A stretch of 9,940 nucleotides of DNA from JAXFPC01 sp034180005 (GTDB lineage Bacteria; Bacillota; Negativicutes; Acidaminococcales; Acidaminococcaceae): the NCBI GenBank assembly GCA_034180005.1, contig JAXFPC010000052.1, forward strand, positions 1 to 9,940, given 5' to 3'. Shown piece by piece: positions 1-7,159 of this stretch. The position numbers and the translations under genes were made by a program. Below the pieces are notes generated by a model, which made no database searches, was not told where the DNA came from, and was given only the letters and a program-made list of their open reading frames with translations. How positions within the stretch are numbered: the first letter of the stretch is position 1; each line of letters begins with the position of its first letter.

Positions 1-11
1 TGACAGAGTAG

Positions 12-167
12 ATCCAAATCAAGCAGTTAAAGATATTGCCTGAAAACGATATAACGCAATGTTTGATATATCAGAGTGTGGAGATTTTTGATTCAGGGCG
101 GAATGATATGTGTGAAATAGGAGCTTATTTTAAAGGGGATAACTCTAGGTTGCGTCTAATTGGATAG
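12..167 (+). other. Possible 3' end of an unidentified upstream gene, or a decayed fragment
   Basis: One + frame is open from base 12, just after a TAG at 9-11, to a TAG at 165-167, giving 51 residues. Its stop lies 8 bases before a strong terminator, as expected for the last gene of an upstream operon. The predicted residues are mixed polar and hydrophobic, with a run reading RNDMCEIGAYFKGDNSRL near the end, and are not low complexity. I recognise no family. No convincing start is present: the only in-frame ATG (108) would give 19 residues, with a weak GGGCGG upstream. A second frame also reads plausibly from base 2 to a TGA at 41-43, so this could be a frameshifted relic, or the true end of the upstream gene could be at 43. 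Coding status is uncertain. Confidence 0.22.
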
Positions 168-175
168 AACAATTT

Positions 176-210
176 GAAAAACAGTAAATCAAATCGGTTT
201 ACTGTTTTTT
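176..210. terminator. Bidirectional intrinsic terminator
   Basis: The arms 177-190 and 196-209 form a 14-bp stem with one T-G wobble around a 5-base loop (AAATC, 191-195). The stem core is ACAGTAAA/TTTACTGT. A run of six T follows on the + strand (205-210), and the matching A run on the left side (177-181) gives a T run when read from the - strand, so it can end transcription both ways. It separates whatever lies upstream from the sbcDC cluster. The stem is AT-rich, which makes it weaker than a GC-rich terminator, but its length and the T tract are convincing. Confidence 0.8.
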
Positions 211-358
211 GCTTAAATGTCAAAAGAGAAAGCGTCAATAAATATAATAAAGATATTTGACAAAACGCTTCATGGAAGAGCGGAATGATTTTTAAAGCTG
301 TCGCAGTTTGCAAATGGATTGGCATAGATGGTAGGCATAGGCTCAGTAGCATGATTTG
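211..358. other. AT-rich intergenic leader upstream of sbcD
   Basis: I see no gene here: every + frame is broken by stops, and the longest - strand reading runs straight through the terminator at 176-210. The stretch holds an imperfect inverted repeat (AAGCGT at 230-235 with ACGCTT at 265-270, and CAA/TTG inside it) around a TATAAT at 243-248. It also has a TTGACA at 257-262 with no properly spaced -10 box, and two copies of GGCATAG (321-327 and 334-340). These could be regulatory sites, but none matches a named operator that I know. Confidence 0.4.
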
Positions 359-367
359 TGATATAAT
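359..367 (+). promoter_or_regulatory. Extended -10 promoter for sbcDC
   Basis: TG at 359-360, one base, then TATAAT at 362-367 is a perfect extended -10 element for the housekeeping sigma factor. No good -35 box lies 17 bases upstream (339-344 reads AGGCTC), which extended -10 promoters tolerate. Transcription would begin near 374, leaving about 26 bases of leader and placing the GGGGTG ribosome binding site (387-392) well inside the message. The position immediately before the first gene of the cluster supports a real promoter. Confidence 0.6.
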
Positions 368-386
368 AAAACATAACTATTTTCTT

Positions 387-392
387 GGGGTG
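387..392 (+). promoter_or_regulatory. Ribosome binding site that fixes the sbcD start
   Basis: GGGGTG lies 7 bases before the ATG at 400. An in-frame TTG at 385 would add five residues, but it sits on top of this site and has no Shine-Dalgarno of its own. The ATG at 400 is therefore preferred. Confidence 0.65.
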
Positions 393-399
393 CTGTCAA

Positions 400-1536
400 A
401 TGAGAGCTTTGCATATATCAGATCTGCATTTGGGGAAAAGGCTGCTTGAATTTTCCCTTATTGAAGATCAGAAATATATTCTGAATCAGTTGCTTGAGCT
501 GGTTGAAGAAGAAAAAATAGATGTTGTTTTATTGGCGGGAGATGTTTTTGATAAGTCGGTTCCATCCGAAGAGGCTGTGAATCTTTTTGACGATTTTTTG
601 ACATCATTAGCTGCCGCTTCGATTGAAGTATGTATCATCAGCGGTAATCACGATTCCGCGGAAAGACTTGGATTCGGGAAGAAGTTACTGCGTAAGAATA
701 ATATTTATCTTGCGTCCGTTTATGACGGAAATCCTTGTCGAGTAATAGTAAAGGACGATTACGGAACGGTTAATATATTTTTGTTGCCTTTCGTCAAACC
801 GTCTTACGTCAGGAGGTACGTTCCGGAAGATGTACGCGAAGCAATAGTGACATATCAGGATGCTGTTCAATATGCAGTGAAGAGTATGCAGGTGGATGTA
901 AGCCAGCGCAATATTATCGTGGCGCATCAGTTCGTCACGGGAGCTGCTACCTGTGATTCGGAAGAACATATTTTGGGTGGATTGGACAACGTGGACGCAG
1001 GAGTTTTTGCAGATTTTGATTATGTGGCGCTGGGACATATTCACAGTCCGCAAAATTTGGCCGGTGGAAAAATTCGTTATTGCGGTACCTTGCTCAAATA
1101 TTCCGTAAGTGAAATCTCGCAGAGCAAAAGTGCCACTATAATAGAATTGAGATCTAAGGGCAACATGGAAATTTATCAGAGAGAATTGAAACCTCTGCGT
1201 GACTTGCGTAAGATAAAAGGTCGGTACGAGCAACTGATAAAGATGGAACGTACGTGTTCCGATGACTATGTTTATGTAGAATTGACGGATGAAGAGGAAC
1301 AGCTTAATGCTGTCAATACATTGCGAAGATTTTATCCGCGTCTTTTGAGAGTTGCCTACGAGAAAAAAAGTCGCAGGTACGAAGCAAAGGATACGTTTTT
1401 TCGTGATGTGAGCGTTACCGCTCCGTTAGAGTTGTTTAGGGAGTTTTATACCGCGCAGCATGACGGCGCAGCTATGAGTGAGGCTGAAGCTGATTTTGTG
1501 CGTCAGCTGTTGGAAAGAGCAGGCGGTGATAGATAA
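400..1536 (+). CDS. sbcD: Exonuclease SbcD (Mre11-like nuclease subunit)
   Basis: This 378-residue protein is the metallophosphoesterase subunit of the SbcCD complex, which cuts DNA hairpins and degrades blocked double-strand ends with Mn2+-dependent 3'-5' exonuclease and endonuclease activity in the cytoplasm. All phosphoesterase motifs are visible: SDLH (D8, H10), GDVFD (D48), GNHD at 82-85 (N83, H84), H176 in VAHQ, and GHIH at 212-215. The N-terminal catalytic domain covers about residues 1-240. The remaining part is the cap/C-terminal region typical of SbcD. Length is normal for the family. The start at ATG 400 gives MRALHISDLHLGK, which matches the usual N-terminus and has a good ribosome binding site. 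Its stop overlaps the sbcC start by one base (TAATG), indicating translational coupling of the two subunits. No key residue is missing. Confidence 0.96.
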   Translation: MRALHISDLHLGKRLLEFSLIEDQKYILNQLLELVEEEKIDVVLLAGDVFDKSVPSEEAVNLFDDFLTSLAAASIEVCIISGNHDSAERLGFGKKLLRKNNIYLASVYDGNPCRVIVKDDYGTVNIFLLPFVKPSYVRRYVPEDVREAIVTYQDAVQYAVKSMQVDVSQRNIIVAHQFVTGAATCDSEEHILGGLDNVDAGVFADFDYVALGHIHSPQNLAGGKIRYCGTLLKYSVSEISQSKSATIIELRSKGNMEIYQRELKPLRDLRKIKGRYEQLIKMERTCSDDYVYVELTDEEEQLNAVNTLRRFYPRLLRVAYEKKSRRYEAKDTFFRDVSVTAPLELFREFYTAQHDGAAMSEAEADFVRQLLERAGGDR

Positions 1537-4500
1537 TGAAACCTTTGCGTTTGGAGATATGCGGCTTCGGACCGTACGTGCAGAAAACGGTTATCGATTT
1601 TGAAAAATTTGGCGGCAAGGGATTGTTTTTGATTGCCGGAGATACTGGCGCGGGAAAAACTATGCTCTTTGACGCGATGACATATGCTTTATTCGGTCAA
1701 ACAAGCGGAGGAGATAAAGGCGACGGCAGGGGAACGGATACTCTGCGCAGCAAGTATGCCGATCTCGACACACCGACTTACGTGGAATTCAGTTTTGAAT
1801 ACCTGGGAGAAAAATATGTTGTCAGACGAAATCCGGAATATTTGCGCAGTTCTAAAAGAAAAAACAGCAGCGGTACGGCTACTGAAGTTGCCAAAGAGGA
1901 GCTTATTTTACCAGACGGACGTATTATTGACAAAAAAGTCAGTGCCGGTGTAAAAGATATTTTAGGGCTGGATTATAACCAATTTCGTTCCATAGCCATG
2001 ATAGCTCAGGGACAGTTTCGTCGAGTGCTTTTAGCTCCGACAGGAGAAAGGGCAGAAATACTTCGACATATTTTTAAAACGGAGATATATAGCAAACTGC
2101 AGGAATTGCTCAAAGAAGAGACAAAGATCAGCGAATATGAATATAATTCTCTTAATTCAAGTATCGTACAGTATCTGGATGAAGTTGTTTGTCGTGATGA
2201 GTTGCCGTGTAGTGGAGAGTTTGCCGAACTGAAAGCACATCGTTATACAGGAGAGATTATTCGTGCTTTGGAGATTATCGATGAGATTATAGCTGCGGAT
2301 GAGCTTTGGCTTGCAAGATTGGCTGAAGAAGAAGCGGCTTTGAGTAAAACTGCGGACAGTCTGAAACACAGGATTTTTTTGGTGAATGAATACATTGAAA
2401 CACATAAAGCTGCTGCCCAAGTGCGTCAAGAGATAGAATCTTTAAAAGAGAAGTTAAGCGATGCTAAAATGGAAAAAGAGAGGACGGATTTGGCATGCGC
2501 CAAGTTGCCGGAGCTTTTGAACGAACGTCATCAAGTGGAAGAAAGTCTGAAGAAACATAGCGAATTGAAGCGAAAAAATGCGGCTTATGCTGAAAATGTT
2601 CAAGCTTTAAGAAGCAATGAAGAAGAACAGAAAAATGTTGGAGATGATTTGCGTAACCTTGCGGAGCAGAAAAATGTTTTGCGGGTTAAGCTGGAGAAGC
2701 TGCGCGAAGCTCCGAAAATTGCGGCAGCGCTGAAAGAAAAATTGAAGGGAGTACAAGATAATTATAACAATCTTGTAAAATATGGCGTTGAATTAAAACA
2801 GTTCGTCGAGGAAAAGAAAAAATATGATGAAGCTGTAGCGTTGCTTGGGAAGCGTAAACAAGATTATGCAGCTGACTTGGAAAAATTGTCAGTTCTGCAA
2901 AATCAGGCGGAAATGGCAGGGGAAAAAGCCAGAAAATTTGGCGAAGAAAAGGCACGCCTTGATATTCTTTTAAAAGATGCGGAACAGCTGGAAGGATTTT
3001 TTCAGGAGTTGGAAGTATGTGAGCGCGAACACAAAATAAACGCAGACAAATATCGTACAGCGCAGTTGGCGGCAAAAAAGGCAAATAATAACTATGTGTT
3101 GCAATATAAAAACTTTTTAGATCAACAGGCCGGGATACTGGCAGAACGGCTTAAGCAGGAACGTGAAGGGAATATTGCCGTACCCTGTCCGGTATGCGGA
3201 GCTTTGGAACATGGTGAGTACGCTGTCGTGACAAAGGAAGCGCCTACTGAAGAGGAACTGGAGAAACTGCACACCGCTTCCTCGACGGCTGCGGCGCAGG
3301 CTGCCGATGCGAGCGCTGTTGCCGGAAGCTGGCATCAACGCGCTTATGAACTAAGATTGAAATTGCAGGTCAGTATTGAAAAAATTTGGCCGCAGATTAA
3401 AGATTTTTCGGAGGCGAAGAAGAATCTTGCGGCAGTGCTGAAAGATTATAAAATAAAAAGATCTGCAGTGGAGCGATGTGCATCAGAGCAGGCGGAGCTG
3501 GCTGCGCAGGGCGTAAAATGGCGTGAAGAGTATAACAGGACAGCGGACGTACTTGCCAAGATTGGCGATGAGCTGCGCTTGCAGTCAGGCAATGCCGCTA
3601 CGCTTGCCGGCAGAATTGAGGGACAGTGTAAAAGTATCAGTTCTCTGCTTGAGTTGGAGAAGGCGGCAGCACTTGATGTAGGGATGTTGCTTGACGCGGC
3701 TCGCAAAGAGGCTTTGAGCAAGAAGGGCGAGCTTAAAGCTTATGAAGCCGAAATGGAGAGAGCAGCGGAGCAGGAACGTGAACTTTCTAAAGTGGAGTAC
3801 GCTTTGCAGAGTAACGAAAATGCCGAGCGGCAAAATTTGAACAAAGAAAGGGAACTGCATTTTATTGCAGGTAGTTTGGCGGCAGCTGCAAATACATTGC
3901 ATGCAGAAATAGAATCGCTGGAAAAAGTTCTTGCGGGAGCAACGGAAGCATCTTTGCAGAGCAGATTGACCGGACTGGCGGAGCAATGTACGACGATTAC
4001 GAATGAAGATAAAGTTGCTAAAGAAGTTTTACTGAATTTGGAGAGCGAAAATACGGCTCTGCTGGCTCGACTAAAAATGCTTGAGGAAAGAATGTCTTTG
4101 CTGGCAGAACAGGGAGCAGCGGAGAGCGGATCGGAAGCTTTGCTGACAGAGGAACAGGAAGTAAGAAAAGATTTGGCTGAAAAAAGCAAAGTCAAGCTTA
4201 TAACTGCGGATGCTTTGCGTCGTAATGTAAATATTGCCGACACGGCTGGCAAACTCAGGGTGCAACTTCTTGCGGCTGAACAGAGGTATGTTATGTGCAG
4301 GCGTCTGGATATGACTGCCAACGGCAAGCTGAATGAAACCTCGCGAATGAAGTTGGAGACCTTTGTGCAGACATATTATTATGACAGAATATTATTCAGC
4401 GCCAATAAGAGATTATTGGATATGACTAACGGTCAATATGAGTTGTTGCGTTACAGAGGCAGTAATCAGCAGAGCGATCATGCTTTGGATTTATACGTAA

Positions 4501-4841
4501 AAGATAATTACAATAATTCTGAGCGAAGCGTTAAGAGTCTTTCCGGAGGAGAAAGCTTCAAGGCAGCTTTAGCTTTGGCTTTGGCCATGTCGGACGTAGT
4601 ACAGTCTTCCAGCGGCGGCGTAAGATTGGAAACTATGTTTATTGATGAAGGTTTCGGTTCTTTAGATGAAGAATCTTTAGGACAGGCACTGAAAGTTTTG
4701 GCGGCATTGGCGAACAAAAATACTCTCATCGGTGTAATATCTCACGTAGAACAGATGAAAAGACAGATAGATAACAAGATTATCGTCAAGAAAAAGGTAG
4801 TTGACGGTATTTACAGCAGCTATGCACAGGTAGTGTGTTGA
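1536..4841 (+). CDS. sbcC: Exonuclease SbcC (Rad50-like ATPase subunit)
   Basis: This 1101-residue SMC-superfamily ATPase partners SbcD and uses ATP-driven head engagement to control access of DNA ends to the nuclease. The N-terminal head has Walker A GDTGAGKT (35-42) and the Q-loop AQGQF (Q158). Long heptad-rich coiled-coil arms run from about 175 to 545 and 560 to 930. Between them lies the zinc-hook motif CPVC (551-554), which dimerises two molecules by sharing a metal ion. The C-terminal head has the signature LSGGE (1002-1006), Walker B ending in FIDE (D1037, E1038), the D-loop LD (1043-1044) and the switch histidine H1070 in ISH. Everything needed for activity is present, and the length is at the upper end of the usual 1000-1100. 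AGGCGGTGAT at 1521-1530 is a near-consensus ribosome binding site for the ATG at 1536. The IAQGQF and downstream RAEILRHIF style resembles clostridial SbcC rather than the enterobacterial form. Confidence 0.97.
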   Translation: MKPLRLEICGFGPYVQKTVIDFEKFGGKGLFLIAGDTGAGKTMLFDAMTYALFGQTSGGDKGDGRGTDTLRSKYADLDTPTYVEFSFEYLGEKYVVRRNPEYLRSSKRKNSSGTATEVAKEELILPDGRIIDKKVSAGVKDILGLDYNQFRSIAMIAQGQFRRVLLAPTGERAEILRHIFKTEIYSKLQELLKEETKISEYEYNSLNSSIVQYLDEVVCRDELPCSGEFAELKAHRYTGEIIRALEIIDEIIAADELWLARLAEEEAALSKTADSLKHRIFLVNEYIETHKAAAQVRQEIESLKEKLSDAKMEKERTDLACAKLPELLNERHQVEESLKKHSELKRKNAAYAENVQALRSNEEEQKNVGDDLRNLAEQKNVLRVKLEKLREAPKIAAALKEKLKGVQDNYNNLVKYGVELKQFVEEKKKYDEAVALLGKRKQDYAADLEKLSVLQNQAEMAGEKARKFGEEKARLDILLKDAEQLEGFFQELEVCEREHKINADKYRTAQLAAKKANNNYVLQYKNFLDQQAGILAERLKQEREGNIAVPCPVCGALEHGEYAVVTKEAPTEEELEKLHTASSTAAAQAADASAVAGSWHQRAYELRLKLQVSIEKIWPQIKDFSEAKKNLAAVLKDYKIKRSAVERCASEQAELAAQGVKWREEYNRTADVLAKIGDELRLQSGNAATLAGRIEGQCKSISSLLELEKAAALDVGMLLDAARKEALSKKGELKAYEAEMERAAEQERELSKVEYALQSNENAERQNLNKERELHFIAGSLAAAANTLHAEIESLEKVLAGATEASLQSRLTGLAEQCTTITNEDKVAKEVLLNLESENTALLARLKMLEERMSLLAEQGAAESGSEALLTEEQEVRKDLAEKSKVKLITADALRRNVNIADTAGKLRVQLLAAEQRYVMCRRLDMTANGKLNETSRMKLETFVQTYYYDRILFSANKRLLDMTNGQYELLRYRGSNQQSDHALDLYVKDNYNNSERSVKSLSGGESFKAALALALAMSDVVQSSSGGVRLETMFIDEGFGSLDEESLGQALKVLAALANKNTLIGVISHVEQMKRQIDNKIIVKKKVVDGIYSSYAQVVC

Positions 4842-4867
4842 TATCTGCGGGCAATTTTGTCCTTATG

Positions 4868-4876
4868 TGCTATAAT
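4868..4876 (+). promoter_or_regulatory. Possible internal extended -10 promoter
   Basis: TG at 4868-4869, one base, then TATAAT at 4871-4876 is the same extended -10 pattern as the one before sbcD. No -35 box is evident at the right distance. The expected start site near 4883 would fall inside the GAGGGTG ribosome binding site (4881-4887), leaving only about ten bases before the ATG at 4893. The message would have a truncated or missing Shine-Dalgarno, which weakens the case. Confidence 0.3.
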
Positions 4877-4892
4877 TTACGAGGGTGATTTT

Positions 4893-5243
4893 ATGCTGTA
4901 TGATTTATTTACCTTGTGGGTTACGTTGAGCTGCATTTTTTTTGTTGTGATTTATATTACCGATATAGTGTATGTTGTTACTTTGGGAGGTCTTGTGTTC
5001 GGCAGTCTGCTTTTTGGTATGTGGACAGTTTTTTCTTTGTATCTTGCAAGAAGGTTGGATGTAAGATTTGCGCGTGAACTGGCAGTGTTGTGTTTGTGCT
5101 TAGGAGGTTTGCAGGCGCTGTACTTTCTACTGCCGGGTTATGAGATGACCGGAGGGATAAGAACCTACGTTTTTCTGGGTTGCTATAGTTATGCGGCCGT
5201 TTATATGGAACAATTACTGAGAGGAGACAGTAATGGGTATTAA
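4893..5243 (+). CDS. Small four-helix integral membrane protein, function unknown
   Basis: This 116-residue hydrophobic protein is not one I recognise. Four membrane segments can be read at about residues 5-22, 25-51, 63-80 and 90-106. The only strongly basic loop, RRLDVRFAR at 53-61, lies between helices 2 and 3. By the positive-inside rule this loop faces the cytoplasm, so both termini should too. The segment at 25-51 is glycine-rich (GG, GS, FG). There is no signal peptidase site, metal site or catalytic motif. The ATG at 4893 is chosen because GAGGGTG (4881-4887) precedes it by 5 bases. An in-frame TTG at 4857 would add 12 residues but lacks a ribosome binding site. The 3' end overlaps the phosphatase gene by 11 bases, so the two are probably translated together, but no shared function can be deduced. 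Confidence 0.8.
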   Translation: MLYDLFTLWVTLSCIFFVVIYITDIVYVVTLGGLVFGSLLFGMWTVFSLYLARRLDVRFARELAVLCLCLGGLQALYFLLPGYEMTGGIRTYVFLGCYSYAAVYMEQLLRGDSNGY

Positions 5244-6042
5244 GATGATTGCTTGTGATATGGACGGCACTTTGCTGGACAGCAAGAAAAATATTTCGGC
5301 GGCAAACAGAGAGGCTATTGCCGAGTTTGTTGCCAGGGGTAATAAGTTTTTGATAGCAACAGGCAGAATGTATATTTCAGCCGTTCCTTATGCGAAAATT
5401 CTCGGCCTTGAAATTCCGTTGGTTACTTATAACGGGGCGCTTGTGCGTAACAGTTTGAGCGGAGAAGTGTTATACGAGAAAAAAATGAATTTGCGATCCA
5501 CGCAAAAAGTTCTTGACTACTGTCGCAGCAAAGGATTTTATCTGCAATGCTACGTGGGAGATAAATTGTTCATAGACAAGGAAAATGCTCATTCAAGAAA
5601 ATATGCTGCTTTGCAAAACATTTCCATTGATGCCATAGGAGAGGATGTTTACACCGCTAAAGAAGAACCGTACAAGATTTTGGTTATGACTTACGGAAAT
5701 GATTTTAAAGAAACTTACGGCATTTTCAAAAAAGAACTTGACGGCATCGTAGACGTAACGAGTTCTCAGGAAAATTTTCTGGAGTTGATGGAGCCTTGTG
5801 TAAATAAATGGGAAGCGGTTAAAAAAGTTGCCGCCATGTATAATATTGCTCCGCAGGAAATTATGTGTATAGGGGACTCGGAAAACGATCTTGAGATGGT
5901 GGCAAAAGCAGGGGTTGGCGTCGCAGTCGGCAACGCAGTTGAAAGTGTGATGCGAGCGGCCAGGATTGTGACGGCATCCAATGATGATAACGGTGTGGCG
6001 CTGGTTATTGAGAGGATTTTGTCGGAACAGGCTGTTGAATAG
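5233..6042 (+). CDS. Cof-type HAD-IIB family phosphatase
   Basis: This 269-residue cytoplasmic hydrolase of the haloacid dehalogenase superfamily probably removes phosphate from small phosphorylated metabolites such as sugar phosphates or nucleotides, using Mg2+ and an aspartyl-phosphate intermediate. Motif I is DMDGTLLD (9-16), with nucleophile D9 and acid/base D11. Motif II is T43 in IATGR, followed by the YNGA segment at 66-69. Motif III is K192 in NKWEAV, and motif IV is GDSEND (214-219), with D215 and D219 binding the metal. The type IIB cap lies between motifs II and III, about residues 85-185. The length and the late GVAVGNAVESV segment are typical of Cof proteins. Substrates in this family cannot be predicted from sequence. 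The start overlaps the preceding membrane-protein gene by 11 bases, with GAGGAG at 5221-5226 as the ribosome binding site, so translation is probably coupled. Confidence 0.95.
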   Translation: MGIKMIACDMDGTLLDSKKNISAANREAIAEFVARGNKFLIATGRMYISAVPYAKILGLEIPLVTYNGALVRNSLSGEVLYEKKMNLRSTQKVLDYCRSKGFYLQCYVGDKLFIDKENAHSRKYAALQNISIDAIGEDVYTAKEEPYKILVMTYGNDFKETYGIFKKELDGIVDVTSSQENFLELMEPCVNKWEAVKKVAAMYNIAPQEIMCIGDSENDLEMVAKAGVGVAVGNAVESVMRAARIVTASNDDNGVALVIERILSEQAVE

Positions 6043-6069
6043 TCGCTTGGAAATATTTTGAGGTGAAAG

Positions 6070-7146
6070 ATGTCAATTATCCCGATTTTTATTCCTCATG
6101 CAGGTTGTCCGCATCAGTGCGTGTTTTGCAATCAACGCACTATAAGCGGTCAAAGCTCGGCTGCTTACGAAAGCGCGGAGCAACAACTGCATAAATGGTT
6201 GGCAATAATAAAACCGCATAGGGAAAATGAGCTGGCGTTTTACGGCGGTTCTTTCACAGGCTTGGAACATGCTCTGCAGGAAAAGCTGCTTCATATGTCG
6301 GATGAACTTGTGGAGCAGGGAATAATAAACGGGGTGAGACTTTCTACAAGACCGGATTATCTCAGTGATGCACAACTTCGATTTTTAAACGAGCATCATG
6401 TAAAACTGATCGAGCTTGGAGTACAGTCCTTGGATGACAAAGTTCTGGCACTTGCAGGACGAGGGCATTCGGCCGGATGCGTTTTTGACGCTGTGAAAAT
6501 GCTTCGCAGGCACAACATGACGGTAGGGGTGCAGCTGATGGTGGGTATGCAGGGACAGGACGATGCCAGCGTCAAAGAAACTGCGCGTCTGGTTGCGGAA
6601 ATGCGTCCGGATGTCGCTCGCATTTATCCGCTGTTGGTTCTGCGCGGAACGCCGCTTGAAACAAGGTATATGTCCGGAGAATTTACTCCGCTTAACCTTG
6701 ACATAGCTGTAGAGCAGAGCGCATACCTCTACCGAAAACTTACGCGACACGGTGTGCGGGTGATAAGGATAGGTCTGCAACCTGATGAAGAATTGTGTTC
6801 GCCGGGGAATATCATAGCCGGTCCTTTTCATCCAGCCATGGGTGAGCTTGTCAAAAGCAGAGTTGCACGGCAGATTGTTACAGCAAAGTTAGAGCATATT
6901 AATTTGCTCGGTCATAAAAAGGCGGTCATAAGCTGTTCTGACAGAGATGAATCCAAACTCAGAGGTCAGCGTAACTGTAATGTGAAATATTGGAACAAGC
7001 GTTTTCCTAATATGCGGATAAGTATTATCAGGGAGACTCCGTCCGAGGTAAATACAGTTGTTGCCGAAGCGGAAAATGTGATAAAATACAGCGATGAAGT
7101 ATTAATCCTAAAAGAAAGGTTAAATTTTAATCATAATAAAATTTAA
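6070..7146 (+). CDS. Elp3-like radical SAM protein without acetyltransferase domain
   Basis: This 358-residue protein carries the radical SAM cluster motif C13-x3-C17-x2-C20, which binds a [4Fe-4S] cluster and S-adenosylmethionine. YGGSF (58-62) corresponds to the SAM-binding GGE-type motif. It also has STRPDYL (92-98), ELGVQSLDD (115-123) and RGH (131-133), which closely resemble the catalytic core of the tRNA-modifying Elp3 family. Full Elp3 proteins are around 550 residues and end in a GNAT acetyltransferase domain; no room remains for one here. Bacillota often carry such a short protein next to smc, sometimes annotated as a coproporphyrinogen oxidase-like enzyme, but its reaction is not established to my knowledge. 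The tail from about 285 onward has a conserved-looking region (SCSDRDESKLRGQRN). GAGGTGA at 6060-6066 supports the ATG. The gene sits 27 bases after the phosphatase and 13 bases before smc. Confidence 0.93.
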   Translation: MSIIPIFIPHAGCPHQCVFCNQRTISGQSSAAYESAEQQLHKWLAIIKPHRENELAFYGGSFTGLEHALQEKLLHMSDELVEQGIINGVRLSTRPDYLSDAQLRFLNEHHVKLIELGVQSLDDKVLALAGRGHSAGCVFDAVKMLRRHNMTVGVQLMVGMQGQDDASVKETARLVAEMRPDVARIYPLLVLRGTPLETRYMSGEFTPLNLDIAVEQSAYLYRKLTRHGVRVIRIGLQPDEELCSPGNIIAGPFHPAMGELVKSRVARQIVTAKLEHINLLGHKKAVISCSDRDESKLRGQRNCNVKYWNKRFPNMRISIIRETPSEVNTVVAEAENVIKYSDEVLILKERLNFNHNKI

Positions 7147-7147
7147 C
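7119..7147. repeat. Perfect 11-bp AT-rich inverted repeat at the radical SAM-smc junction
   Basis: GTTAAATTTTA (7119-7129) and TAAAATTTAAC (7137-7147) pair without mismatch around a 7-base loop. The repeat covers the last codons and TAA stop (7144-7146) of the radical SAM gene and ends directly before the smc ribosome binding site AAGGTG (7148-7153). It is not a terminator, since no T run follows and the stem has only its outermost G-C pair. It could be an operator or an RNA hairpin affecting smc translation. Confidence 0.6.
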
Positions 7148-7153
7148 AAGGTG
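7148..7153 (+). promoter_or_regulatory. Ribosome binding site that fixes the smc start
   Basis: AAGGTG lies 6 bases before the GTG at 7160. An earlier in-frame GTG at 7151 overlaps this site and has no other Shine-Dalgarno, so it is disfavoured. Confidence 0.6.
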
Positions 7154-7159
7154 TCGGGT

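Noticed and set aside
125..352. A - strand reading of 75 codons in the sbcD upstream region
   Set aside because: It runs through the terminator hairpin at 176-210, has no recognisable family and a composition expected from AT-rich noncoding sequence.
385..399. TTG at 385 as the sbcD start
   Set aside because: It overlaps the ribosome binding site, and the ATG at 400 gives the canonical SbcD N-terminus.
685..1233. Long - strand reading of 182 codons inside sbcD
   Set aside because: It is antisense to conserved sbcD motifs and its translation looks like no protein family; a shadow of the real gene.
3740..4327. Long - strand reading of 195 codons inside sbcC
   Set aside because: The serine/alanine/leucine-rich translation mirrors the coiled-coil codons of sbcC on the other strand.
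4849..4862. GGGCA/TGTCC hairpin after sbcC as a terminator
   Set aside because: The stem is only five pairs, one of them a wobble, and no T run follows.
4857..4892. TTG at 4857 as the membrane-protein start
   Set aside because: It has no upstream ribosome binding site, while the ATG at 4893 has GAGGGTG at a suitable distance.
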